NCBI GenBank assembly: GCA_004026145.2
Contig: CP034980.1
Coordinates: forward strand, 7,121,667 to 7,185,666
Origin: Takifugu bimaculatus
Lineage: Eukaryota; Chordata; Actinopteri; Tetraodontiformes; Tetraodontidae
Direction of reading: 5' to 3'
Length of the DNA: 64,000 nucleotides
Both the position numbers and the translations under genes were made by a program. Below, in pieces: positions 47,816 through 60,280 of this stretch. How positions within the stretch are numbered: position 1 is the stretch's first letter; each line of letters opens with the position of its first letter. The notes below the pieces were generated by a model, which was given only the letters and a program-made list of their open reading frames with translations, did not search any database and had not been told where the DNA came from.

Positions 47816-50149
47816 TGGAGGGAGAGCATATGGACATGCTGCAGTGAGCTGCATGCAGATTATGAAGATGTGGGTGTTCGGTGGTACCAGAGCTGAATTC
47901 TTTCTATTCCAGTTGTTCACACAGCCTGTAGGAAATCAGGGTGACTCGTCTAAATTTGCAGCCATTGCCAGACTTCCATGGCCTACTTGTTTGTGCCGGT
48001 TCTGCTGGGGTAGATCCCGCTCTATTTTTTTTTTCCTCTAGCTGAGGAATTTATTATTCAAGCCTTTTTTTTCTCTCTCTGTGTTTTGAATACGGGAAAC
48101 TTTTTTTTTCATTATTAAGAGCAAGAGCAAAACAACTTCTATATCATTAATTCATCTTGCAGGGTATTTTTGCTCCCCCCATTTATGTTTCAACATAAAT
48201 ACATGTACGACTACGACAATTATGGGATGTGGATAATTCCAGCATGGTGAGTTGCAGATGATAGAGGGTGAAGGAAGAAATCCTGGCTGTGATTATGCCC
48301 CGTGCACACCCCTGAGTGTGTAAGAGCTCTTTAGCATGTTGAGAACTGCAGGCTGGAGAAGCGGTAGTGCACCTACGAGGGCAGTCCTCGCCGCACTTAC
48401 AGCTCTGATGGCGATGGGACGGCGTTACCGCCGCAGCTGTATTGCCGTGCGTGTAGTTATGCTTGAGTTATAGCCTCCAGAGGAGAGCGGCCTTGGCCCA
48501 GCGCTTGTAAACGTTCATTTACCAAAGAAAAATATATGCTTGCTGCAAACAGGGAGTGTGATAACAGGCTTTGTAAAGGTGAATAGTTCAGAAGGAAAGC
48601 AGTTCCTCCAGTTTCACACCTGTTAAAGCTGCTCCCTCGTCACACAGGCCGACGTGACACCCATTGTTGCATTATTGCATAGAGAAAATGCTCCTATAGC
48701 CAGTGTTGTGATGCACAGCTGGTCAGTACATACTTGTGAGTGTAGAACTGTTGTGAACATTCCATCCAAATCATCAATAAGAAACTCTGGTAGGCAAATA
48801 AACAAATATTTTGCAGCTGTTGCTTAGTTTTAGACGCTCCAAACATGAGAATGTTACAGCACTTTGCAATTCTTGTGAAAACTCCGCAGGTAGAGCCAAA
48901 CTGAGACGATGCAGGCGAAGGCGGGCTCGACTCCATGGCAGAGACCACTGAGAAGGGATGCGATTGAGACAGGAAGTGGTGTTCAAGCACGCTGTCCCAA
49001 TGATAACATTTATCAAAGCGACCAGCATTGATTCGGGGAGATAATTATCTGGAGTGCGTGACCAAGGTCAGGCCACAAGTTTATTGGACGCGTGGAAATC
49101 TTTGGAAGAAAACCCGCAAAGGGCATTAGCAATTCATGAGCTCCTGAGGACTATGTGATATTATCTCCAAACAATTCTCCATCACGATTCAGCTGATTAA
49201 CCCTTCAGATTTTATTTCCAACAAGGGTTTACAGAAAAGACATTCTAAAGACATTCATCTTCACTTTATCTGAAATTAAGAATAAATAATTGTACCTCGG
49301 TGGGTACCTGGTCTGGACTCCATATGAAGTCCTTCAGTGTTTGCCTAAATGTCTATGTAGTGTGTAAAGGGCTTTGTCTTCCTTTGGTGCCCTAAGCTCT
49401 TGTTCTGGTTCTAGGTCCGACCCAGACAGCTGACCAATAGAACTCCAAATGAAAGATTTAAAAGACTTGGATCCTTTCTCTTTTTTGCATGAAAATTTTC
49501 TCAAACCGAGCATTTAAATTCATGAGAGTCGATATTTTTTCAAACTTTGCTGATTATTTCTTTATTTCTTACTAGAAATGATGAAGCTCAACAAATCCCT
49601 CCGCTGGTCTCTGCTTCACATAAAAACAGTTAAATGCACAAAAAGAAAAAAAAAAAGCTCAAGGAGATTTTAATGATATTAAACTGAAACTAAGATGCTA
49701 TATTTTAACGAGATATTTTGTTATTTTGCTCAGCCGATGAATATTTTTGTTAATTATAGAAAATTCTGGCGCAGCATCAAATCATTTTCCATCAAAACAG
49801 AAGAATAATCCCTGGTGTAATTCAGCCATTCAAATAGAATCTTTTGATGTTCCTTTCAGCACCTCTTTGTCTTCAGAAAAAGCTCTGAAAGGCGTAAATT
49901 AAATCTAATTTAATGTAAAGTCAGAGCCGACCATCTTCCCCAGTAATTCACTTGGACAGCAGAGAACATGAGGGATTTATTTCAGTCTCATCACGTTTCA
50001 GTGTTCTTTTGCTGTTTCACACAGAGAACCATATTTAGCCATCAAATACTCTAATATTTCTTGTAATGAACTTATAAGCTGTGATGTGGTTTCACAGTAA
50101 ACTGAGTGAACTAAAAGCACGTTTAAGGTTTTTTTTTAGCCTTTTGATT
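47816..50149. other. Unique non-coding sequence with enhancer-like block
   Basis: No gene or mobile element was recognised. GATAATTATC, a 10-bp palindrome, is at 49040-49049, followed by ACCAAGGTCA (a nuclear-receptor half site of the ERR/SF1 type) at 49061-49070. A minus-strand donor (GCT|GTAAGTGCGG near 48399) lacks a good acceptor. Confidence 0.5.
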
Positions 50150-50220
50150 ATATATATAGATATCTATATACACAGTATATAGATATACAGTATATAGATA
50201 TACTATATATATAGATATAT
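50150..50220. repeat. (TATAGA)-type AT array, left of LINE
   Basis: Imperfect TATATAGATA units with the ACAGTATATAGATA motif. The same units recur to the right of the LINE fragment, which suggests the element was inserted into or extended from one array. Confidence 0.9.
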
Positions 50221-50715
50221 ATGGGCTGGAGGTCCCAGGGACCAGGTGGGAGACACCTCCTGAAAGTGGTGGAGAACGAGCAGGCCAAGATCCTGTGGGA
50301 CTTCCAGATCCAGACTGACAAGATGGTGGTGGCCAACCAGCCTGACATAGTGGTGGTGGATAAACACTGGAAGACAGTGGTGGTGATAGATGTAGCAATC
50401 CCGAGTGATAGCAACATCAGGAAGAAGGAACACGAGAAGCTGGAGAAGTACCAAGGGCTGAAGGAGGAGATGGAGAGAATGTGGGGGATGAAGGCAACAG
50501 TGGTCCCAGTGGTGATCGGGACACTAGGGGCAGTAACACCCAACCTGAGTAGATGGCTCCAACAGATACCAGGAACCACACCAGAGATCTCTGTCCAGAA
50601 GAGCGCAGTCCTAGGAACAGCTAAGATCCTGCGCAGAACCCTCAGACTCCCAGGCCTCTGGTAGAGGACCCGAGTCTGAAGGAAGGAGGCACCGCCCAGG
50701 AGGGCGAGGAAGAGA
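50221..50715 (+). mobile_element. R4/Dong-type LINE 3' end with restriction-like endonuclease domain
   Basis: A 147-codon open frame (50221-50664) encodes the C-terminus of a non-LTR retrotransposon with a restriction-enzyme-like endonuclease of the R2/R4/Dong type. Residues 25-48 (LWDFQIQTDK, then ANQPDIVVVDK) and 52-78 (TVVVIDVAIPSDSN, KKEHEKLEKYQ) carry the PD-(14)-D arrangement: Pro41-Asp42 and Asp57, with nearby lysines. The tail holds the family-typical ATVVPVVIGTLGAV and GTAKILRRTLRLPGLW ending in a stop. A 3' UTR (GAGGACCCGAGTCTGAAGG and on) runs into a T-rich, TA-rich end. The reverse transcriptase and N-terminal zinc fingers are absent (5' truncation). The frame has no stop over its whole length, so the insertion may be fairly recent. 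The clade assignment is from motif memory. Confidence 0.85.
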
Positions 50716-50938
50716 TTTTATTTTTTTATATATATACACAGTATATCTAGATATACTGTTTTTTTAATATATAGATATACACACAGTATATCTATATATC
50801 TAGATATCTAGATAGATATCTAGATATACTGTGTGTATATATATATAAAAAAACATATATATCTATCTATATCTATATATATAGATATAGATAGATATAT
50901 ATATAGAGAGATATATATAGATATAGATATAGATATCT
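50716..50938. repeat. Palindromic AT array right of LINE
   Basis: About 220 bp of TATATC/GATATA units. A perfect 22-bp palindrome occupies 50738-50759. A larger imperfect inverted repeat spans about 50759-50853: a T7 run and CACACAGTATATC on the left mirror GATATACTGTGTG and an A7 run on the right. It can extrude as a hairpin or cruciform. Confidence 0.9.
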
Positions 50939-51591
50939 CAGATCAGTGATCGTTTCATGGCATAAAAAGTTAGTTTCATAAATGTTCTCAACCTTTCCTG
51001 TACACACTGCAGTAAAAAGTTCCTTTTTTTTTTTCTTTTTCTTGCTTCAGCACACGAGCAGCCTGTAAACCAGGAATCAAACTTATGAAATGTGACATGA
51101 AATAGAACCGTATAAAAGTCAGAGTTCAGCTTCAGTAGTTAATTTACATCAACTGTCATAACTAAGAATAAACTCCAGTGGAATATTCCTTAGAATAACT
51201 CGACATAAAAGCGCCCTGAACAACTCTACGCTCTTGCTGATATGAAGCAACATTTCTGGTTAGAGGAGTATAATAGATATTAGAACATCATGTAAATATT
51301 AGAAAAGATTCTCCTCATCTTTAGGCTACAGCTCAGCTCAAACCCTCCCTGTTCTGACTCATTTACTACGTATTGATTACCAATATCATCACTCTGCAAA
51401 TGGGGTCATCTTTGCAACGTGGGGGCATTTTGGACCCTCCAACTTCAAACTTCTGTTTGAGGGGTTCGGACTTGGTTTTATAGCTGAGGTTAAAGTGGGG
51501 TTTGGGTTAGTCTTAGGGTTAATGTAAGGTAATGGAGAGCATTGGGATGATAGGGTTAATGTCAGGAGCTGCGTATTATATCCAGATAGAA

Positions 51592-51594
<3 letters not shown>
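50939..51594. other. Unique non-coding sequence
   Basis: No gene or element recognised. A T-rich run lies at about 51025-51042. Confidence 0.5.
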
Positions 51595-51644
<50 letters not shown>

Positions 51645-51664
51645 TGTGTGTGTGTGTGTGTGTG
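51595..51664. repeat. (TG)n microsatellite
   Basis: About 35 TG units with one TC interruption near 51643. The Val-Cys repeat frame across it (51532-51855) is an artefact. Confidence 0.98.
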
Positions 51665-52844
51665 CTCCCATGTCAGTCAGCAGGCAGGCGGGAGGTGTTA
51701 GCTTTTTGTCTTTTCACCTGCAACCTGTTGGCATTGAAGATTGTAGCTTCAGATATATAAATTTACATATATTGCTTTTTTACAAAGTTCAACTTGCTAA
51801 AAAAATCAATTATGATAAATGTAATAATATAACAATATATATATATAAATGCTGAATATCTGTGCACGGTTCATTGTTGTGTTCCAACGAGCCGTGTCTC
51901 TGTGCGTACGCAGAAATGCAAGTGTTTGGTTCATGACGAACAAGAAAAGAAGAGAGTGGGAGCTGAAAAGCTGCGGCTTCCTGGTAGCTAGGCAACCCCA
52001 GAGAAGTGCTCTGGAAGACCTTGAGCCGTCTCCCTTTATTTTGAAGGCGAGTGTGACTGGATGGACGCTTGTTTGGACTCATCAGTGTTGCATGTCTGAG
52101 GTGTTCTGCAGAGACAGATGGCAGGAAACCTTAAATATGATCCACCTGTCAAAATTCAATAAATACCTGCAGATGAAGATCAATCCAACATTTTCAAGAA
52201 TTTTCTTCAGAAACTATTAAAGGGCCCTGCAAAACTCCAGATTCCTGGTTGAAAACCTCAGCATGTATGTTTCCTCCCTGAGTCTCCCCGTTATATCTCA
52301 CCTCTGATTAATTATTCATGGCTGTTTGACCTATCCAACATAGACATTTGAAACCCTGCATGCCCGACTCGGACTCACAGCAGACTATAAAAGCAAAGTA
52401 AAGTGATTCTCCTGTGGTAAGGATGGTCCCTTTGCTTTTAGGGGTCGCTCACCCAGCGTATGATGCAGCTTCAAAGCATCCCAGGAGGAACAGCGTCGCA
52501 GGAGTTTACTGCTAACCAGGCGAAGAGGAAAAGAAAGGAAACTGAAGGCGAGTTGGAGGGGACGGCGAGAAGGAGCCGATGGAAAAGCAGTGATACAGAA
52601 AATGGAATGAGAGAACAGAGGACGTGCACATCTTCCCAACATCACAGGAGACACACAGCCATTTATTCAGCATACTATCCTAAAGAAGCCACCACATAGA
52701 CATTAAGACCTTCCAAATAAACAATTCATTATTGCTCCCGCTCCCGGGAGAGAGTCGGGAATCTTGAGAAAACTATATTTTCACTGAACGGGAGTGTGTA
52801 AATCAACATTTGAACACCAGATTCCGCTTCATATCAGGAGCAAG
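51665..52844. other. Unique non-coding sequence
   Basis: Frames at 51849-52220 (plus) and 52385-52699 (both strands) are open on overlapping strands without domains or good splice pairs. A short (TA)n lies at about 51836-51847. No gene is called. Confidence 0.45.
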
Positions 52845-52945
52845 ATTTGCGCTCCAGTGATATGAAGGTCGCTGGTTTATTCCCGGACCTGCGGCTACTG
52901 CATGACAAAGTGTCCTTGAGCAAGATACTGAACCCTACGACAGCT
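52845..52945 (+). mobile_element. tRNA-derived SINE fragment
   Basis: GAAGGTCGCTGGTTTATTCCCGG (52864-52886) resembles a diverged tRNA-type B box (GGTTCGAATCCC). It is followed by CAAAGTGTCCTTGAGCAAGATACTGAACCC, the stereotyped post-tRNA body of a common fish SINE. The A box and 3' tail are not clear. The copy is short and inert. Confidence 0.6.
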
Positions 52946-55412
52946 CCTGCATCTTTGGTTTATCATGAGATTATTCTTGATTCCCAACTGCATTTTCTGG
53001 CACCAGTGTGTGAGGGCAGTCTTACCCAGTCTGTGGAACATTTTACTCCCCAGCTGAATTTCCCCTTATAACATAAAAGTCTTGAGTTCATATAAGTTTG
53101 GTGTCATTAATCATAACGGCCAGTTGACATATTAAGTGACTTTCATTAATTAACTGATGAAGGGAGTCACACTGGTACTGAAACGTTCTGCATGTGATGG
53201 AATCCTTTTTACATTTTTTTCTTACTCTTGCTGCTAGAAAGACGTCACACACGATCACAGGACATGGCTCCTATCTGATACGCCCCAGTCCCAGTTAATT
53301 AACAGCCATTCGGGAGACTCGTTATTGAAAACAATACACAATCGATCCTCCAGATGCCATTGTTGGCTGTTGCACGAGGACCAGGGGATTGTTGATCATG
53401 ATAAATAGATCAGAGCAAGGTCAGATTATAAACAATACCACAGTGGAAAATCAATAGTTCGGCATGTTTTAGAGCGGGAGCGAAAGGTCAAAAGGTCGTG
53501 AAGCCGACCCAAACTCCTACGTAAATGCAAGTCTTGTTTCCTGCAAAGCGCAGAAAAAGATTAGGGTGCCGCGTTTTCATTCTAGATGAAATATTCACGA
53601 CGTGACTTCAGATAAGACGTTATAACAAACATATTCGCTAATTAAAGAATTTCTACACGATCCAGATTAGCCAACAATGATGCAACAAAGTTGCAAGAAC
53701 ACCTAATTAAGAGGATCCTTCAGCGATCGTCCACATTAATCTGATTAAAGACTGATTTCATATCTCGTAATAAGTCAGTGAGTCGGCCGTTTGCTGACCG
53801 ACGCTTGTGCAGCGTCGTGTAAATAAAGCCCTTCGCTTTATGAGTGTGTTACAGTCCCACATTAGGACACCTCACCGTGTAGACACTTATATTAATGAAC
53901 AACACGCTGCACAAAGTCATGCGTCTTAGAAATGACCTCTCATCCAGAGCACCACCAACGTCGACCTCTTTTTCTTTTAGTCAGTTCAAATGAGAATCAC
54001 GGCGCGTTTGGACCATTAACCATTCTGCACATAGACAGAATTTCTGCTAATGATCTGTAAATTCTCTCTAGATTTTTGCTGTTTTGAGCACAAAACAAGA
54101 GCCGTTTTGATTTCCTGCGCGCGGCTTCATCGGCAGAAAGTCCGCCACCTGGGAAATCAAAATTCAGAAGAAGAATGGTGGACACTTGTCCAAAGTGGGC
54201 AGCAGTAACCGACAGAGCGAGAACGAAGCAAACTGGAGCTTCTGTACGTCCACATGTGCCAATCAGTGAAGACAATGCAGCCTATTAATCAAGTCACCAC
54301 ACATGGTAAACGGCGTTCTTGCTGTCTGGTTGAATGAGACCTCACCGCCGTGCGAGGTCGCTGGGCTCATTTAGCTGCCTGCCTAAACAACAATATCTAT
54401 TGTTTGAGCCAACAACAGAAAATCCACAATCAATGAGTGATCCCGAACCTGACGGGGGCGATTACTTTTGGCCATTGTTGAATTTCGCTCCCCGTCTAGG
54501 CCCAAAATGGCGCTTTAAAGAGCCCGTTAAAAGTTAAAGTATTCACCTTTTGTCACACAACCTCTGTGATCCATCTACTAATTCCGTCAGTGTCATTTAT
54601 TTTTTAGGAGTGACCTGAAACGAGGCCAAGCGGCATGATCGACAGCGCCTGAGCATCTTCCAGTCGTAGCTCAGCCAGAACACACTTGGCTTTATTTTTC
54701 CAGGATATTTTGTTTCCTTTTCCAGTCATTTCAAAAGGAGCATGTGATCGTGCATTACAAGTCACTGTGCTCCACTTGTCACGGGGTCCGGGGTTTACAC
54801 GCGGAGGCAGAGACGACATTTTTGAATAATGCATGAGATTCTGGGTTCCATTCTACAGGAGCTGCTGTCATTCACAACATAGCACCCTTCACAGTCACCC
54901 GGAGAAGATAATAGAGAGGGATTACCACCGACGATGGCTCGGAGAAATATTTGGAGAATCCTGCTGGGTTTTTCTCCACAGGTAACAATTTCCCTGCTTT
55001 ATGATGTTGTACAAGGCTGCAGCGCTGCCTGAAAACAGTACTCCAGTAATTCAGGTGCAGGTTCTCATTCAGTGTTTCTTTTATCAGTCTTTTTAAAAGA
55101 GGCTGGTTCCTGCTTGGCACTTCCTTTTGAAACAGACTACTGCTGCACGTCACCTTTGTGGAACATTGCAGGTCAACATTAGACTGTAGCTGACGCACAT
55201 AAGCTTCTTCTATTTGTTGTGGCTGAAGGGGAAATGCTTAGCCAGTGGAGGCCACATGACCAGTAGAATAGATGCTAAACAAAGATGGCTGTTGTGAGAA
55301 GAATTATTGTTGTTATTACTATTATCGTTTCAATGCTATAGTAAGTATAGTAAGTACATTTAGAATGTTTAATCAAAAGGAATGTATGAGTGTTTGAATC
55401 AAGTATTGTAGC
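52946..55412. other. Unique non-coding sequence with enhancer-like block
   Basis: The stretch 53620-53790 is dense in homeodomain cores (TTCGCTAATTAAAG, CACCTAATTAAGAGG, CACATTAATCTGATTAAAG). A minus-strand 108-codon frame at 54872-55198 is unusually protein-like but unrecognised and is discussed as an observation. No gene is called. Confidence 0.45.
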
Positions 55413-55665
55413 TGTTATGTACCCAGCACTGGGAGGTACCATGTTCAAGGACACGAGGAAGTCGTAGAGATAGGAGGAGAAGGAATCATGAGGTCAGATT
55501 GACATAAATCTTGTGTGCACCAAATAAAAGAGGAGAGCGAGCAGCAGACGGACGGAGTTGAGAGAGGAAGCTTGAACTGCTCGTCAGCTCTCCCTTGCAA
55601 GGTCTCCTGTTGTTTGCGTGGTTGATCTGAGTCTAGTGAACGAACAGCGCGGGTGACCAAACATC
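55413..55665 (+). mobile_element. Possible solo LTR
   Basis: The segment begins TGTTATGTACCCAGCACTGG and has an AATAAA signal at 55523-55528. It then has a purine-rich stretch and a CTCTCCCTTGCAAGGTCTCC pyrimidine-rich part, an order resembling the U3-R-U5 layout of fish LTR retroelements. Its right edge (a CA end, about 55650-55665) and a target-site duplication could not be fixed, and no internal coding region or second LTR lies nearby. A solo LTR is the favoured reading; family unknown. Confidence 0.4.
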
Positions 55666-58600
55666 ACCCTCACACTGTGAGGAGAGCGATCAAATTAAAA
55701 GGGTGCATACTGATTATTTTGATTCTTGTTATTTATTTGCCGTTTGCTCACGATCACCACCTGTTCAGCTTTACTCTGAAATGGACCGAGTGACAACACA
55801 TCTGTGTTTTAACATTTAATTCTTGAGAACATGTGTGGGAGAGAGCAGCTACATTGTATAGCTCAGCAGGAGCTGTGCCAGCTGTAGCAGTTAGTAAACA
55901 GGTCAAACTGCTGCTAATTACCCCCTCTTTATGTGGAGCAGCGACTGGACCGAAGGGGTTCGTTTGACTGACACTGAAGGGAAATTGAAAAGCTGTTGCA
56001 TTATAGGGATGCTGTCTGGGCAAGCTCAAATCTCTTATTTTCAAAATGACTACCCATCAATAGGAATTACATGGCATTAGAGAGTCCCAAAGGATCGTAA
56101 TAATTGATCATACAAACTAGCCGATATCGCTTCACGTCATAAATCTAATTTGTTCACCCTGACATCCCCCCAGTGCCCCCAGGAAGAGGGTCAGTATGAG
56201 AGCAGCTAAGGCTAATGCTCAGAGCAGAGCACCCCAACTAACTCCAGTCAAACAAGATCATTACCTAGCAAGGAACAACAGACAGCTTTTAGCTACAGAC
56301 CCACACCAGAGGTCTCTGACAGAGATGCACAGGTCCAACAATCAGAATGCTGAATTTAAAAGACCAGGCCAACGAGCCTCACGAGGCCAGAGAGCTCTAA
56401 CCTGTCGGCACAGCCGATCAGGGAGCCACACACGGGGAAAATCAGTAACATCTGGTCAAATGTTCATTTAAGGTAGGTGAAGAAAACAAGGCCAAAACGT
56501 ATATAACAGGAATATGCGCCAACATTTTTGGACTTTCAGCTTATTTCCTACTCAAAACTAGCCTCCATGTTTGTTCATTTCCATTTTCCTGTTTATTAAT
56601 CCATGCCTTCACTCAGCCAGGTAAGAGTTTAAAAAGTTCCCAAAAATACTACCATGGATGTAAGGTTCTACCTTAAATTACATTTTACTCTTGCTAATAT
56701 TAAAGCTCTAAAACCTGTGATTTTTTTGTAGCTTTAAAGAAAGCCGTATTTATTTTAGCGCTGATGATAATCAGACAGTCAGGCCAACGCTCTCGCCCTG
56801 GATGATGACGAGCATCTGTGGCATCTGTCTGAGAGATGCTGCGACTGGTGGTTCAGCAGAGCCCAGGAACCTGTGATGACGGCGGCGAGTGTTGATGGTG
56901 ATGAAGAAGAGGATGTTGATGATGATGGTGATGACAATGACAGTGTTTGTGCCAGTGGCTGTGCACTCTCTTCAGTGTGATGAGTAGCGCCCTCCCAGAT
57001 GGTTGGCTGTCTGAGACAGAGCGTGTGAACCCCTTTAACCAGCGCGAGGCTTCGGCGGCCTCGGCCGTCTTCCCACCAAGGTCACCGTCAGCACAACGGA
57101 CGGACTCGGGAACGCTTTTAATATCCCAGCTGCTGACAGCTGCAATTTAATTGTTGCACCTGTGAAACGGATAGAGCACTTTCAAAGACAGAGTCTATCT
57201 TGATGACTTGCAAGTGATTGTCTCACATCCTTTGCCTTTTTTTTTTTTTTTTTATAATAAAGGAACTTATTTAACAATTTCTTTTAAACTTGGAGAGCAA
57301 TCCCATAAAGATAAGAACTGTGTAGGCCATCGCGACCCTGCTATTCCCCAACTCCCAAAGCCTATAGACAGCATTTCATCACACGCAGTACATCAGCATT
57401 AATGCACTCCCTGCTGTTGCGCCCCCTGGTGGCCGCTGGGGAATTCAAGGGACTCGTCTTTTAAGACATCACAAGATCAATATGCAGTGTTTTATCGGTT
57501 CGTAATGGATAGATTTTGACCCATTGACAGCTCAGATGTATTCATTGTTGAAATGGTAGCTGAATGGACCAGAACTTCCTCTCACAGCTCTGGTTTCCTC
57601 CTGCATAAGTAGCAGCAGCTCCCCTGTCCCACAATTCACTGCTGTCTAATAAGAGGAATCATAAAGCATCCACTTTAATTTACACCAGCGCTCCTGACCT
57701 GTGAGGACAAGGGTGTCTGGTGGTACCGGGTTCTGTAAAGGACGGGTCGCGCTCCAGGCTTCCGTCGGATCTCATAAATACCCATTTACACCACATCACA
57801 AGTCAGGTTAAGACTCAGCTATTTGTCAAGGTCCTTCTCCTGCAGGGAAAAAAGGACTGGAAGTAACATGGATATATTCCGGTTGGGATGACACATCTTA
57901 AAATCCAGCCCAAAGAAATGAAGGAGACTTTGTTTTAGTTGCTCCGATTTCTTGTTCCAAGACAGGTGATGGAAACTGGAGTTCAGCTCATGGCTACTAA
58001 GTAGTACAGGATCCCCTCCTTTCTTCCATCCATGATCCATTCACACTCACTTTCAAACTTTCTGGCGGAGAACAGGCAAACAGTAAAGCGAGTCATGCTA
58101 GCAGTGGTTAGCGCTACCAATCTGCAGGATTATGCTATGTCCATATTTACATGATTCCATTTGGGAATATTATATTCCTTTGCTTTTTTACAAAGTGGGA
58201 TTTTACACATTACAGAAGACCTTGGTAATTTTTTATGCTAATTTTCATAAGTAAACACTTAAAAACCACAAACTGATTTTAGCACGATCGGGCGTAATAG
58301 GACAATTCGTTATGTGAGGCACTAGACTGAAAGTTATTGAAGAGGGAGGATGATTCAGAGACAGCCTTGGACCGTTCAGAATGAAGTTACTCAAAGAATG
58401 AAGAAGTCCTTGTGAGGGTTTTTTTTTTTTTTTTAATTATATATTCGTGTAATAACAAAGGTGCTTTTTGTCATTTCTCTCAGTTGTGGAGGCACAAGCT
58501 GTGAATGAACAAACTGTGTTTTACCCTTGAGCAAAGCAGCCGGCCCACAAAATCCAATGGTAGAACTACATGGCATGTTTTCAGCCCCGAATTGTCTGAC

Positions 58601-60280
58601 CTCACAGTGAGACGGTAACAATGATCCCTGTCCCTCGGGGGACATGAGAGCGCCGCATGTCTGCGAGCATGTCTGCGAGCCAGCAGGAGCGTGCCCGTAC
58701 AATACTGTCAAACTCAGGAATATCTCCTGATAAATTCAATGATGGCGACACCACCGTCAAGCCTTCAGTAGGCATTAAACATTGACTAGGCATTAAAGCC
58801 ACAGTAATGCCGCCGTTTTGAATATTGCTAAATTTAGATAAACCACGTTTCTCAGCAACACAGAAGAGTCGGGCGGGCTTACGTTTGCTGGCAATACTGT
58901 GACATTTTATTTACCCGTGCAGCTCGACACCGAAGCCGGCTTTTTAATCAGCTCAAAGAGACAGAAACACATTACTCTTATTTTGGCATCCTGACATTGG
59001 TTGGCTGTCAGCTTCATGATAGATTACAAAATTTGATTGATAACTTTTAGTGCTTGTCAAGGCTTCGCTGCCAGCTACGTTTCAGACCTTTTGACCATTT
59101 ATGAGCCTTATGAGCTATTGTTCAGTGCCAGAGCCTCAGGCAGAGCTCCACGGAGCCGCTGCCGTTAGTCAGTGTTCTCCTTCAAACCACCTCGGACAGA
59201 TTTGTTCTCCACTGTTCCAAACTACAATGACTGCATGCTAACGCTAGAATTGTGTCAATACCACCGGAATTATTTTGCGGTCCAGTAAAACAACTTAAAA
59301 ATTGATTTTTTTCCAGAACTGCATCCATGATTACTACCAATCCTAAGGTTAGTTCTTGTTCACACACTTGGAAGTCACAGATTTCGAAGTTTCGCTTTGA
59401 CATTAAACATTTATACTAAATATCCCATCTTCTGCTTTCATGCAACAGCTAATGAATTAATGAATTAATTAATGAAGTTAATTTGCAAATCAACAGCTGC
59501 CACAACTAGGTGGATTCAGGGGACCCTTGATTAAAAGCTTGTCTTTTATTAATCAGTCCTCAATAAGACAAGAATTATGAGGCAAGTTTAATTTTACAGT
59601 CATATTTATCAGAGCCAGTGCTAGTATTGATAATCACTGGTGTTGGATCCCAGTTTATTCACAATGATATACGTTAGCTCTATGCGTGCTGCCATCGCGT
59701 GACAGTGGCGCTGAGCAGTGGAATGAAGGACACGGTGAGTGGTACAGTAACGGCGGAGAGGAAGAGGAGTCGCTTGGAGTTCCAGTGTAAATGAAAGCTG
59801 AAAGAGGCCTGAGCACACCCTGCATGACAGGTGAAAACCGCCTCAGTAAATAATGGATCCGTCTACTGTAGATCTACATTAGAGTCAAAGTGTTCCACTC
59901 AGATGCTGCTGCCATATATAAAATTATTCTGCGTCTGTATCGGCCATTTTGGATTCACGCTGTTTTAAATTCAGCACATATACAGTAGAACCACCAACAC
60001 CACTTTTAGAATTAACGGTAAGACTTCATCCATTCGTCCTCACTGCCGACAAAATAAATAAACTATTTAAGCCCAGCTGACATTTTCCACCAAAGACCAT
60101 TGATATCCAGTTGTGATATAGATCATAAATGGTGTGGAGTGCACCCACATGTCTTCGGGGACGGGCTTGATAGAAATCAGTGACATTTGGAGACCATCAG
60201 GAATAAAAGGCGAGTCAGGGTGAAACATGCAACAGGAAACAAGGGAGAGTGAGAATGAGAGAAAAGAAAGATTGACTCAC
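55666..60280. other. Unique non-coding sequence with low-complexity tracts
   Basis: It holds a GAT-rich run (about 56893-56942), T17 at 57237-57253, T16 at 58419-58434 and a 12-bp tandem duplication (ATGTCTGCGAGC, about 58657-58681). A plus-strand frame at 56196-56471 is bounded by CCCCCCAG and AAG|GTAGGT but has no recognisable product. The block 59450-59505 is listed separately. No gene is called. Confidence 0.45.
59448..59510. promoter_or_regulatory. Homeodomain/POU motif cluster
   Basis: Repeated AATGAATTAAT units are followed by ATTTGCAAAT (59481-59490), a perfect palindrome of two octamer halves, and then CAACAGCTGCC, which contains the CAGCTG E-box. The density of TAAT cores is high even for AT-rich DNA, although part of it is a short tandem repeat (GAATTAAT). 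Confidence 0.27.

Noticed and set aside
50123..50579. Minus-strand frames of up to 143 codons
   Set aside because: They are shadows of the LINE endonuclease frame on the plus strand and of the AT array.
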